Below, piece by piece: positions 33,601 to 44,591 of a stretch of 64,000 nt of DNA. Made by a program: the position numbers and the translations under genes. The notes under the pieces were generated by a model that worked only from the letters and a program-made list of their open reading frames with translations, had not been told where the DNA came from and searched no databases. The DNA is from Cheiracanthium punctorium (Eukaryota > Arthropoda > Arachnida > Araneae > Cheiracanthiidae): contig JAWZYV010016026.1 of assembly GCA_038373885.1 (NCBI GenBank), positions 310,001-374,000 on the forward strand, written 5' to 3'. Position 1 is the stretch's first letter. Every line of letters starts with the position of its first letter.

Positions 33601-33784
33601 CTTTAAATCCTGAAATCTTTTTGTCTGATTTCGTTTTGTAACCTATGCCGATAATCCCGAATCTCAACAAAAACACTCTTTTAGGTAAACATAACAACAA
33701 AGTAGGAATATAAAACTCTTGGTAATAATTTTTTTTTTCAGAAATCTCGGTTCATGGAAGATTTTTCTGACTCTTGATGGGCCA

Positions 33785-33824
33785 TTTTTTTTGGGCCGCG
33801 GGCCATGCTATTTGCCTACCCCTG
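33785..33824. mobile_element. hAT right terminus, CAGGGGTAGGCAAAT
   Basis: Reading inward from 33824 on the minus strand: CAGGGGTAGGCAAATAGCAT then GGCCCGCGG, a typical hAT end with a GGCCCGCGGGCC box. It lies 220 bp from the transposase remnant and is probably part of the same element, internally deleted. No opposite end or duplication found. Confidence 0.7.
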
Positions 33825-34324
33825 GCCTAGAGCATGGACAGCAGGGAATGGCCTTTTCAAAGAATACGAAGGCTGATTCCTTCGCATCAAGTTTGCACTT
33901 GTGGTGTATTGTTTTTCGCTTACTTAATTTTTCTTTTGAAGAATTTTCAAAGTCAGTCTCTAGTGGCAGTCGGGGCCTCTAGAGGTGCTCTAATTATTAT
34001 TTTTATTATTAATATTTTTTTTTCTATAGAAAGAGATTTATTTATTAACCATTTCCAAAGGGATGATGTTATTCATTCGTGGGAATATCTCTCTCTCTCT
34101 CTCCTTTTGTATGTATGTTCAGTAATTTTTTACAACGTGGGACGATTTCAATAATTCTTTTTTTTTATTTTTTATTCGAAAGTGAATTATCGAAATGTGT
34201 GCTCCTGTAATAATTTGGTCCGTATGTGTGGTCCTGTAATAATTTGGTCAAATTCTGATTGCATCCATGTTTTAAAACCAATGCCTAAAGGGTTGCCTTC
34301 AAGAAGTCGAAGTTAGTCAAGTCT

Positions 34325-34445
34325 CTGAGATTGTCCACTTTTGGCGATTTATCGCCATGTTTGGCGTCAAAAAATAAATCCTCAAAAACTGAATTCAGCT
34401 TGGTAATGTGTTTTGTATTTGGCAAGAAATTGCCAAGCCTTACTA
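34325..34445. repeat. Dispersed repeat shared with 17346-17465
   Basis: See the partner copy. Contains GGCGATTTATCGCCA, a short palindrome. Family unknown. Confidence 0.5.
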
Positions 34446-34449
34446 TTTT

Positions 34450-34842
34450 ACAGTGGGAATAATCTCTAATTTTGTTGAAGTAATTTGAAGTATTTTTTCT
34501 TTTATTTTCTTTTTAATAATACTTGTCTTTTGTTAAATTAATTTTTGTAAGTATTAACCCCCGTCTTTGGTGCATTGAATCACGGTCGCTTGTTGGCAGC
34601 TGAAATGTCTGGAATCCACCTTTGCAAAAGCGCAAATGTTGTGCTTATATGGAGGTCATGCTCAATAGAAATATTCTGAGAAGTCTTTTAAGCATATATG
34701 AAGTATAATCTTTACTTTTTCGAATCAAAAGATCGTTCTGTACTGGGCAGGCCCATAGTCTTAGTAAATTTCTTTTGCCCCCCCCCCCCACAGAAAATTT
34801 TTTACTCTACTCCCAAACTTCCAAAATACACAGAGAAGTGAT

Positions 34843-34876
<34 letters not shown>

Positions 34877-35284
34877 TTGAAGTAAAAAATCAATTTGAAA
34901 AAAATTAAACACTTTTTTAAAGTTTTTAAATCCTGCTTCACCACCACTGAAGTATAGACGACAGAGTGCGCATTTTCAATACTAAACAAAGTTTTGAAAC
35001 CCCAAAGATTATGGATGTTACATGACCGGAAAGAAGATTGCTATTGTCTTACTTGCATTTAACACAGATATTTTGAAAATCTATGCCCTTAGAAGATTTT
35101 GTTGACGGTTTGTTAGCATACGCAGCGAATGGTCTAGATCGTCGCTGCAGTACATCGCGTTTCTATTACTTCCAGCCAATGATAAAATGATATAGAAGTA
35201 ACTATAAATTAAGCATTAATACATTTTCACTAGTAAAATAGCAAATTCAGGTCTCGTATTTTCAGATTTATATTTAAAGTAATG

Positions 35285-35323
<39 letters not shown>

Positions 35324-35840
35324 TAACAACATTACAGGAGAGTAGGGAGGGATGAGACATTTTTTACAAAAATATTTCGTACAGATTATTTTCTACTTAT
35401 ACAACTTTAAAAGTTTCAAAATAACATCTTCAAACATTATAAAATATTTTAAAAACACAAATTGGATGGCATTTATTAAAATATACTGCTATATAGTTGT
35501 TACGGTATCCCTAACTCACTGACTCATTCTCTAACAGTTCCTCGCAACCACTTCAAAATAAAACTTTTGCCTCCCTAACTCCAAGAATACTAAAAAGTTC
35601 AGAAATAGAAAGCGCAATTAGCGTAAGATTAGAAAGCGCAAAAAGCGTTATAATATCTACCGTTTGTACGATCCGCTTGAAATTCTTCATAATCATGTAT
35701 AAAAGTATAGAAAATAATCTGCGCTACTTCAAAAATCTGAAAATCCACCCGTTCCCTCATTTTTAAGCGATTTTCCGCTATTTTCAGCAGCATTTCATTT
35801 ACAAGAGTAAAAAAAGTGAATCATTTGCGTGACAAAATGA
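34450..35840. other. AT-rich DNA with microsatellites
   Basis: (AT)n at 34846-34874 and (AAT)n at 35284-35322; a run of C near 34780. No genes recognised. Confidence 0.5.
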
Positions 35841-35849
35841 GCGGTTTCA

Positions 35850-36208
35850 AGTGAAAATGACGTTGTACAACTTGGATTCCGATTCGAAATAGCTTTTAAA
35901 GATAACATCTAATATTTTTTTAAAAATCATTTTCGCCTGCTTGAAGCATTGATACGAGCGTTGTGTTGATGTTTTGTGTACATAGCCCCTCGTATAAGAA
36001 GGGCTATGTACACAAAACGAAATCTTTTGAAGGCGAAAAGTTTCCAAGCGTTTCCAGAAGAGCATGAAATTTGATTTGGGTAAATAATAAAAATTGAATA
36101 GGAAGTTATTTATTTTAGGTGGACGAAGATGAAATATAATTAGTGTAGACATGTTTTCGTCCAATGTTTTTTCTAGCGCCCGTTGTCATTGCCTCCACAA
36201 CGGGCTAT
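35850..36208 (-). repeat. Unknown dispersed repeat, copy 2
   Basis: Inverted relative of 25645-25890. The edge carries a 9-bp hairpin GCCCGTTGT/ACAACGGGC at 36178-36205. Inside is a perfect 18-bp inverted repeat, GTTTTGTGTACATAGCCC (35971-35988 against 36001-36018), missing in the other copy. The hairpin near an end could suggest a rolling-circle element, but no CTRR end is clear. Confidence 0.7.
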
Positions 36209-36209
36209 G

Positions 36210-38340
36210 ACTTGTAGTTAGTTGTACAGGAATATTTAAATAGCAAGGAAAATGTGCTCCCTTGCGTGAAGCAGGGATGGGACATGTTTTTAAAAGTTGA
36301 AATTTATGCAGAATTTTCATAATTATTCGGTAAAAATGACAGTGTATAATTTATGTTTCCAAGGTTTATTGCATATTATGACATGCATTTATCCAACATA
36401 TAGTGTCAAAATCAAATGAAAAATATTCTTGCGCACATCTAATTGCACCAGCAGTCTTTGGTAGGCAGTTTTGCGGCAACAATTTCCTTACCATTGGAGG
36501 AACAGTTAATTTTTTGTGGAAAGATAAAATTTAATTTTTTTTCATCATTTTTTCCTCCCTAAGTGTCCAATCCCTCCCTCCACACAACACTCCAAAAAAA
36601 TAAATTAGCCCTATAAATATGCTAGGCTCGCTATAACTGCTGATTTATAAAAGTTATGTTCTTAGGTCTACAAAACATTAGAAGAATCTTGTTAGCTACT
36701 ATTAAACGAAGCAGAAAACTTGCTTTTAAAGGATATAATGTTACTTACTTCTGGTGCTTTTTAAAAGTCTTTTTTTTGTCATATAAACTTACAGAAATTC
36801 GTAACTGAAAATATTTATAACAATAACTGTGATGCTATGGCTGCTAAACCTTGCCCCACCCCTCCCTACTCTCCCCTATCAATAAAAAATTAAGAATGAG
36901 AAAAAATAATGTGCAGCTCATTACCATACATCATTTTTATCACAGCCGAAGGTGGTTTTCATTTGTTAACAAAATTAAATAGCTATAAAATGAACTGTTA
37001 ATTAATTAAATGGAAAAAGAAATTCAATTAAAAATATTTAGTGGTGGTAAAAAGTCTTGAACGCACTCAATTTTTTGCCGAATCTTTGTGGTTGATTAGA
37101 TCTTTCATTCTGAAATTATACTAATATATCTTAACTGTTGTCGGTGCTTTTAATGTGCATATAACACTTCCCAACAAGGCTGAAAAGTTTTTATGATTTC
37201 GGTTTGTCTGTCTGTCCGTCTTTGCTATAATCTTGTAAATACAGAGGGTGTTTAAACATTTTTAGAACGATTTTGAGTCCATGTAATTGATGTTTAAAAT
37301 ATCAAGACTTTTTTTTTTTTTAATGTTCAGTCGAACAGAGCCCTTTTTCTGGGCAATGCATCGTGATTTCCATGATAAAAGGCCCTTTTTAAAAATTTCT
37401 AGGGGTATTAATTTTCATTCCTCTTTCACAATTTTCCAGAGTCACTGTACATTTGGGTGCTCCTGTAAAAGAACTATATATGGCAGAGACATTATTTCTG
37501 ATAGAGAGCTTTATTCTGCAAACCTTAATGACAAATGACATATACCATTTTTGTTTCATTTGAAATCGCCGAACATTTTTTAAAGAATGACTGCCCTTAG
37601 AGAATAATGTATTGAAGTCTTTTGAGTGCTCCAAAACAGCTACAGATCCTACGTGCACCACTTTCAATAGGGTACATGGTATAAGAATAACATACGAAAA
37701 TCGCGCAATAAAATACCATAACACAAAACAATAAAATAAATAAAATAGCCCAAAATATGCTATGATAGCACTTAAAGGCTCTCGGAAAGAGGAGGGCGCG
37801 AAGAAAAAGTTGGAAAAGGATAGATATCCAGGGCGCACTGTTCCCCCTCCCCCTCTACTTGAACTGTCTGGCTACGGGCCTGATACAGGGTATCCCAAAA
37901 AGGTGGTAACGCGCTTCAATTCTTTATCTATTAGAGATAAGTAGGCAAAGTAACTTGAAAAAACTATTCAAAATAAGGTAAGAAATAAGACTACGTTAAC
38001 ACTTTACAGCATAGTGGTATGAAAAGCATACCACCTATTTAGACATTTTTCTAAAGCATTACATTCTAATATATTTTGCTAACAAGCTTTATTTAACACC
38101 TCACCACTGTAAGGGTAGTTACTAAAATTATTAAAACAATTTACTTTTTAATACCATACTCCTTTTTAATACCCATTCAATACTATGCATTCTTTACTTT
38201 GTCAATAAAACCTGATGTGGACAACACGTGACTTCCTTGCACGTCTATTAAATCAAAAATATTTTCGGCGCACTTCATCTAAGCTTATTTTGTTTGAAAA
38301 AGATAAAGTACTGCAGTAATAGTAAATTTTAGCGCTTTCT
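36210..38340. other. AT-rich DNA, no gene supported
   Basis: Overlapping open frames at 37287-37538 (+) and 37389-37838 (-) have no recognisable domain. GGCTACGGGCCTG at about 37871 looks like a lone hAT right end. Confidence 0.35.
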
Positions 38341-38377
38341 AGCCAGATATTTCCGATATCGCCAATCATCCGATATC

Positions 38378-38529
38378 ACCAAAATCCAGGGGGGGGGCAA
38401 TGCCCCCCTGGATTTTGGTATGCAGTGTTTTGTTTTCCCTTGTTTTTTTGCTCTTTCCAACATGGTAACCATACGTTGAAGTAGTCTTTGCCCCCCCCCC
38501 CCCTGGAAAATATTCTGCCGGCGCTCATG
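38378..38529. mobile_element. MITE related to the 16242 element, rearranged
   Basis: Bases 38440-38529 are the inverted counterpart of 16242-16330 and end GCCGGCGCTCATG. The other side is a 17-bp perfect foldback, ACCAAAATCCAGGGGGG (38378-38394 against 38403-38419). Target duplication not found. Confidence 0.65.
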
Positions 38530-38739
38530 GTCATGACCACATACTTTCAATGAACTGAATGTATCCATATACCTTAATGTATTTAAAGTCATTTGGTTAA
38601 CCCTGTAAATAAATTACCCAGTCGGATTGCAATAAAAAAAAGATGCACAGTTAGATGTTATAATAGTTTTCTAAATGCAAAATTTCAAAATTCAACGGTT
38701 AAAAGTTTTAGAGTTATGCGAAATACGAAATAATTATTG

Positions 38740-38960
38740 GCGCCAAATTTTGCGATATTTCGGCAAAACTCGCCAAGGTCGACGACATATTTTGGGAATG
38801 GACCAAGTAATGACTGACAATCGCCAAATTTGGCGATATTTCGCCAAAACTCGCGAAGGACAAAGTCAAATGGCGATATTTTGGGCATGGGCCAAATGAC
38901 TGATTATCGCCAAATTTGGCAATATTTCGGCAAAACTCGCCGAAGTCGACAATGATTGAC
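38740..38960. repeat. Minisatellite of roughly 80-bp units
   Basis: Three diverged units each with CGCCAAATTTGGCGATATTT and GCCAAAACTCGC-type blocks. Each core CGCCAAATTTGGCG is itself palindromic. Confidence 0.75.
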
Positions 38961-39060
38961 TACAGATCTAATATATTGAAGATGTCCATACACATTAATG
39001 TATTGAAATTCTTTTGGATGGTCCTGTAAATAAACTTTCCAGTAGACTGGAACCAAAAAT

Positions 39061-39504
39061 CAGAGTCTGATTATGACCAACAGGGGTCCCGGGCATTGGT
39101 GAATTTGGGGTGCCCCATCTATGAAATTTGTTTCATTTTCCATAAAATTTTGATATAAAAAAGAATATTTCAGAACAACATTTGAAATTGGGGGGTGCCT
39201 CACCATGGCACAGTGGTTATGCCACTGAAAATGGTAGATGGCCGAAGTGTGAAGGTCCCGGCTTCGGATCCCATCGCGCGGCTGTCGATCTAACGGTCTG
39301 GAGTTTTGGTAGGTTTTCTCCAGATGTAATGTGAATACGCGTTAGAACCCCTTAGAAAGTCCTTCTACCAATTCACCCCCCCCCTCCTTGACAGATCGCC
39401 CTAGTGTAGCGTTGCCGTAATCACACACACACACAACGGAGGGGCCCTTTCGAGGCGGGGCCCTGGGCAAAGTCGCGATTTGCCCATGCGATAATAAGGC
39501 TCTG
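39061..39504. mobile_element. hAT MITE (CAGAGCCT family), copy 4, split by a SINE
   Basis: Ends CAGAGTCTGATTATGACC and GCGATAATAAGGCTCTG, exact duplication CCAAAAAT at 39053-39060 and 39505-39512. The SINE at 39196-39436 interrupts it where other copies read TTGAAATTGGGGCCC. Confidence 0.93.
39196..39436 (+). mobile_element. tRNA-derived SINE inside a hAT MITE
   Basis: Same family as 3239-3465: TGCCTCACCATGGCACAGTG at the head with A-box-like TGGCACAGTGG (39206-39216), B-box-like region near 39260, ACGCGTTAGAA in the body and an ACACAC tail. Only GGGG can be read as target duplication. Confidence 0.88.
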
Positions 39505-39601
39505 CCAAAAATCGACATGCACAAGTAGATGTTACAGCAATCTTATGTATGAAATTTCAACATTCTACGACCAATAGTTTTTGAGATATGCCAGTTACAT
39601 A

Positions 39602-39771
39602 CAGGCGCGTAGCCAGGAAAATTTTTCGGGGGGGGGAATGCGCGGAAAATATTTCGGGGGGGCGATATGAACTTATATATGTATAAATAGACGGAATTTC
39701 ATCACTAATCCAAAAATTTCGGGGGGGGGGATATATCCCGATATCCCCCCTCCCCCCTGGCTACGCCCCTG
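39602..39771. mobile_element. hAT MITE (GCGTAGCCA family), copy 4
   Basis: Ends CAGGCGCGTAGCCAGG and CTGGCTACGCCCCTG; flanks GTTACATA and GTCAGATA (6 of 8). Interior TATAAATAGACGGAATTTCA is shared with copies 5 and 6, which form a subfamily. Confidence 0.85.
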
Positions 39772-40227
39772 GTCAGATATATACGTACGTACGTACAGAT
39801 GAAATGGAAAAACTGGTCAAAAAGACTCGCCGTTTGTCAAAGTGGGTTGCAGACGGCGTGCATGATATGATCGTGCACGCTAGTGTAAGATGAGATGCAT
39901 CGGGAAAAAATTAAATTAGAGGTAATCAAAATCGGTTTTTTTGTCGAAATTTTTCGGGATCACATTACTTCCTTATACTCCGTACAAGGACGTAATAAAT
40001 ATTGATTTGTTTGTGGACAAATCAATGCTTTGTGCATCAAAGAGTCAAGAAAGAATTCCTCTCGTTAATTTTTAAAGAGTTACATTTTGAATTTGGAAAC
40101 AAACCCCGTAAAAAAAATCTCGATTTGTAAACTGTGCCCCTGCCCCATACACTAATAAGGTGATGGACTAAATTTCAAAATTTCATTATAAAAGTCTCGG
40201 AGATATCTGAGCTTACATGGTCAGGGG

Positions 40228-40365
40228 CAGGCGCGCAGCCAGGAAAATTTGGGGGGGGGGATATGAAGTTATATGTGTATAAATAGACGGAATTTCATCA
40301 CTAATCCAAAAATTTCGGGGGGGGATATATCCCGATATCTACCACCCTCCCTGGCTACGCCCCTG
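40228..40365. mobile_element. hAT MITE (GCGTAGCCA family), copy 5
   Basis: 138 bp, ends CAGGCGCGCAGCCAGG and CTGGCTACGCCCCTG, exact duplication GTCAGGGG at 40220-40227 and 40366-40373. Confidence 0.92.
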
Positions 40366-40593
40366 GTCAGGGGCTATACATGGATTTGAAGGTAGAGGTT
40401 TATTGCTAGAGTAAACAGAATTATTTTCTTTCGTAATTTCTGTGGAAGCTGTCGTAAAACTAATTTTACATTATATTACAAGGGTTTCCAAATCGTGGCG
40501 CATGCGCCAAGACTGGCGCATTGAATGATTTCATGTGGAGCATCTCATCCTTGTGCCTAAGCTGAATCTGTTTCCTTTATTTTAAATCGTTTT

Positions 40594-40725
40594 CTGTTTT
40601 CTCCAGATGTAAGGTGAATACGCGTTAGAACCCCTTAAAAAGTCCACCGCCCTAGGTATCCCCCCTAGGCAGATGCTCCTCGTGTAGGTTTGCCGTTGCC
40701 ATAACACATAAACAAATAAATGATT
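40594..40725 (+). mobile_element. 5'-truncated tRNA-SINE
   Basis: Starts within the body at TTTTCTCCAGATGTAAGGTG, continues ACGCGTTAGAACCCCTTA and ends CATAACACATAAACAAATAA. The tRNA-like head is missing. Confidence 0.8.
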
Positions 40726-41204
40726 TTTATTTCCTTCGGGTGTTAATCCACAAAAATAATCAGTCATCCGTTCATACAATATTTTTAAAAATTATTAAAA
40801 TCTACGAATTTCGAAACAATCAAAATATATTTACAACTCTACAATCAGTAGAGATAATTAGAAAAACGAAAAATAAATAAATAAAAATTTCGCGGTTTGT
40901 CACCTTAGTGACCCCACCCTCCTGAGGACGTCTGTTCGCCCGAAAAGAATTTCTGCAATAGGAAACCAAAAGTAATTGATAGGTAAACAGACACAGAAGC
41001 GGTGCATGCCCGAAAATAGTAATTAACCGGATTTCCTTCTTAATAGGATGGGAAGCAAGCAAACGTCAGCCATCATATTTACGCAGGATATTAAAGCATT
41101 TGATACAATGCATTAGATGCATTATTCCAGGTTTCAATAAGAGATGGCGGCAGATTTGCCAAGGGACCGAAAGTAACACTTGATAACGTCATCGAAATCC
41201 GCCA

Positions 41205-41312
41205 ACGTGATTGGATGGTTTGAGAGTTATGTGGGTGAGGCTTATATTTCTTCTAGTGCTGTAGCTGTCTTTTGCTACGGAGCCTCGAAACGTGATTGAA
41301 GCAAGAGGTAGT
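41205..41312 (+). promoter_or_regulatory. Candidate promoter and untranslated first exon
   Basis: A repeat-free, more GC-balanced stretch upstream of the Actn coding exon. It contains an inverted CCAAT box (GATTGG, 41209-41214), a TATA-like CTTATATTT at 41241 and, about 65 bases later, GAAGCAAGAG followed by GT (41308), which could be a splice donor. Placement 10.4 kb before the Actn exon fits a first untranslated exon, but nothing here proves transcription. Confidence 0.22.
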
Positions 41313-43135
41313 GACTTTAAATTACTTTTTTTTGGTTGTTTATAGTGATTGAGATTACTTCCAGTTTTTGCTACACTAGTTTTGCTTTAGTATAGTTTGC
41401 TGTCAATTTGCTAGGTATGAAAATTTCGTTGCATTCACATTATTGTATAAAAAAAATTCCTTACAGTTCGATGAGGATGCTTTTTCTTCACGTGTACTTG
41501 GATATATATGCGATTATGAGTTAAATAGCCAGCATTAAGTAGCTCACTGTCGATTGTTGTGGATATTGCTAGTGTTTTGTTTATTTTATCTAAAACTTGG
41601 GAGATGTTGGATATAATGATTGTGTGTCCCCTTGGATAAGCAATTCGTGCATTTTAAAAAGATCTTTAGCGGTGTGATTTTTGCATGTTTTCAAAGGATA
41701 ATCTATTAATTGCCGAAATGGTTTTACATAATGATATATACAAGCAAAAATAAGTAATTTTGCGATGATTGCACGTAAGTATACATGCTTAATTCTCAGC
41801 GAAGGTAAGTTATTCTGCATTGTTTTGATTTTCAACATTGTTGATGGAACCTTTTTATTTACTATTTATTTCCATCTATTAAATTTTCCTAGTTCCCACT
41901 AAGCGCATTCTATATGAGAGTACTGTAATTTTTTAAAATTAAAAAAATATTTCTAATATTGAGTCCTGAAAACAATCAGTTTTTAAAATTTTAAATTCTA
42001 TTGAAATAGTCACTAGTCTATGTTGATTATTTTTGTAAAATCTGAATGATTGAGTACTTTTGTAAATACTCAAGTGTATTGCTCTCTTTTTTTTTCTAAT
42101 AAAATATATTATTAAGCAGATAACATATTTAGAGAAAATTAAAATAGTAAGCTTGCGACACAAAAATAAGATATTTAGTTCAACATCCATTCAATTTAGT
42201 TTCAACAATATAATATGAGGATTATTTTTTCATAAAATTAAATTTCACATGTTTTTTTCAGGCTGTGTGTTATTAAATGCGATTTCTGTCGTTCAATTTG
42301 ATGTCAGTGTTATGTAGGATTTGACAGAAAAAAACAAAGTAGGATTTCAAAAGCAGTGCATTCTTTTCCTAATGCCTCCGGTATTTAAATAAAGTCAACA
42401 CTAGTTGCCAAATCTGCATCAGCTTTCTCCCGAAGGATACCTCCCTGTTCTATGTTTAGAAGTTGGCTTGTTCTCTTGGGAAAGTGCTTAGTTAAGTGCT
42501 CTAGTTTTGTTGAATAATATGTAATTTGAGTAGAAATATGGTTCAGTGACTTGTTGTAGTATTTAGCATTACTTTGAAAATTAAACCAGGTAATCTCAGC
42601 TAGTTAAAGTTAGCTTATTAGTTTCAGATTTATTGTTTATTTGAAATGTTGATATTTTGGCAATGTGCTAGCTTAGAAAAAAAAAAAAAGCTATATTTGT
42701 ACAATTAGGAGCATCATTATGCTGAAAACAACACTAAATTGTTTTTAAAGCTTCAACTAATTTTTCAAATACTCTATTTTTAGTTTTTTTTTTCCTTTTC
42801 TTTCTTTTTTTTTCAATCGGAGATGTTTTAGCAACATTTTCTTAAAAGATAAATTATATATTACAATAAGTGAGAAACAGTCATTAAAAATAATAAATAG
42901 GCACAACATAACATTTTAATCAAGTACTATTAATATTAGACACAGCTTTAAATATAAGCCATATTTAAAACTATCTTTAAGTTATGTCATGAATTTCTTA
43001 GAAGAATAACATTATGCCTTTTTAAATATTAAATGTACTGGAAAATTAATATCTTTCTTTTTAACATTAAATTCAAACAAATTTTAAAGAAAATTGTAAT
43101 TACAAATTAGTTATGTTTAAAAATCAGATTCATAC
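41313..43135. other. Repeat-poor AT-rich DNA, possible Actn intron
   Basis: The longest stretch in the window without recognisable transposon ends. Minus-strand frames at 41590-42190 show no family features. Confidence 0.35.
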
Positions 43136-43320
43136 TTGTTCCATTATTCTCATATAAATATTAGGTGTTCTTACAATTTTATTTGTGAAGTAAAACATAA
43201 ATGGAGGCGCATAATGTTACTTAATCCTGTGATAATTATGTTTTTGAAAAGCATAATTTAGTTCAAATTTTTTTTGGATTGTTATTCCTTACAGCAAATG
43301 CTGAAAGTGTTCGTCACCCT

Positions 43321-43513
43321 CAGAGCCTGATTATGACTAGCAGGGGCTCTGGGAATTGGTGAATTTGGGGCCCCCATCTATGAAATTTTTTTTATTTTTC
43401 ATAAAATTTTGATATAAAAAAGAATACTTCAGAACAACATTTGAAATTGGGGCCCTTTCGAGCCGGGGGCCCTGGGCAAAGTCCTAATTTGCCCATGCGA
43501 TAATAAGGCACTG
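43321..43513. mobile_element. hAT MITE (CAGAGCCT family), copy 5
   Basis: 193 bp, ends CAGAGCCTGATTATGAC and GCGATAATAAGGCACTG, exact duplication GTCACCCT at 43313-43320 and 43514-43521. Confidence 0.94.
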
Positions 43514-43678
43514 GTCACCCTTTTGAATGCAAACATGAGCATGCCAAAACAAGTTTTTTGACACACTTTGCAACATGGTTGGTGTTATTGACAAGATTTT
43601 TTACGTTATGGTTTAAATTAATTCATCAATGTTTGCAAGATTTCTCTGGAAAACACTATCTTTAAAATAAACCCCACA

Positions 43679-43700
43679 AAAAAAAAAAAAAAAAAAAAAA
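43679..43700. repeat. Poly-A tract
   Basis: About 22 A. Confidence 0.95.
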
Positions 43701-44254
43701 TATAACGGGGTGAGAAATAATTAATAATGGAAAAGAATAATGTAAAAAATTTGAATTAAATTATGTTTTTATGAGGTAAAATTGTTACAGGATTCAGTAA
43801 CCTTGTGCGTCTCTGTTTCTTTTTCACCAAATAAAGTTGTAACAGTCCAACAGTGTTGGAAAGGGCCTCACACTCTTAAAAAAGGTTCAGACATTTCATA
43901 CAATATTAGAATACTTGCCACATCCAGGCACTTGCTGGCCATGTCGGATAGTCGGCGATTGCTGAGGGCTCCCGGCTCAAGGGGTCACCGACAAGGCCCC
44001 CCCATAAATGAATATAGTACTGCAGAGTAATTTGATATCTATCAGAGTAATTTAATTATTTATTTCTCAGTCATCTTATGCCTTTACACAGTGGCATAGC
44101 GGAGGACCTTGGGGGGCCCCCAAAGAGTCAGGGACCCCAACAGCCTTTAAATAGTTTGGTTTTTAAGCACATAAGCCAACTTTCAAATACAGTCAAGCAC
44201 CAAAAATCCGCCGACCTGAAAGCCCCCTGCATATTCCCCCTGTCTACGTCTCTG

Positions 44255-44395
44255 TGTTGGGGTCCAGAAAGTAAGGTTTTTTGGTATGTGAATATTTCAC
44301 CTGGCCAAAACTGCAGAAGCTAATGATATCACATATGACATGCACGTGAGTTTCTTAACATTAACGCCAGATTAGACAGCATTTTGCTACCAATT
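44255..44395. repeat. Fragment of a mariner-type MITE
   Basis: Shares TATTTC.CCTGGCCAAAACT, CACGTGAGTT and AGA.AGCATTTT blocks with the interior of the complete mariner MITE at 57495-57998. No terminal TTGGGTTGGCAAC is present. Confidence 0.6.
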
Positions 44396-44460
44396 GGTGG
44401 TAGTAAGCCATCATTTTCTTTTAACATATCCTCAATAATATCGTTAAGTTAAAAAGAAAG

Positions 44461-44591
44461 CGATTTTTTGCCGAGATAAATGCTGAGCACATGAAGTTAT
44501 TAATGGTTTTGGCTACGATTGGCAACAGTTTGGCAACTCATTTGACGAAAAAACAGTTTGGCGGGAATGACCACCGGGATAATACGTAAGT
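44461..44591 (-). repeat. Half copy of the 48408 MITE family
   Basis: Reversed, it reads ACTTACGTATTATCCCGGTG, GTCATTCCCGCC, then ATAAATGCTG-type interior like 48408-48559. The distal end is lost. Confidence 0.65.

Larger units (their letters stand above)
38552..39600. repeat. Direct duplication of a local segment
   Basis: The segment at about 38552-38735 (CTGTAAATAAATTACCCAGT, GTTAGATGTTATAATAG, ATTCAACGG) recurs at about 38966-39060 plus 39505-39597, the second copy being split by a hAT MITE. Between them is a small tandem array. Confidence 0.7.
43140..43935. repeat. Inverted pair of a repeat also inside the 904-bp hAT element
   Basis: Bases 43740-43935 (ACAGGATTCAGTAACCTTGT, AATAAAGTTGTAACAGTCC) match 8521-8680, and 43140-43270 matches the same sequence inverted (GTTACTTAATCCTGTGAT). 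The two arms flank the hAT MITE at 43321-43513. Likely remnants of one larger hAT element. Confidence 0.65.

Noticed and set aside
33383..33700. 105-residue frame as an intact host gene
   Set aside because: Its C-terminal half is hAT transposase that continues in another frame after a frameshift, so it is a pseudogene.
37389..37838. 149-residue minus-strand open frame
   Set aside because: No recognisable domain, overlaps another frame on the opposite strand, and AT-rich sequence of this length yields such frames by chance.
44090..44250. hAT MITE with CAGTGGCATAGC end
   Set aside because: The supposed right end GTCTACGTCTCTG is weak and the flanks (CCTTTACA and TGTTGGGG) do not match.
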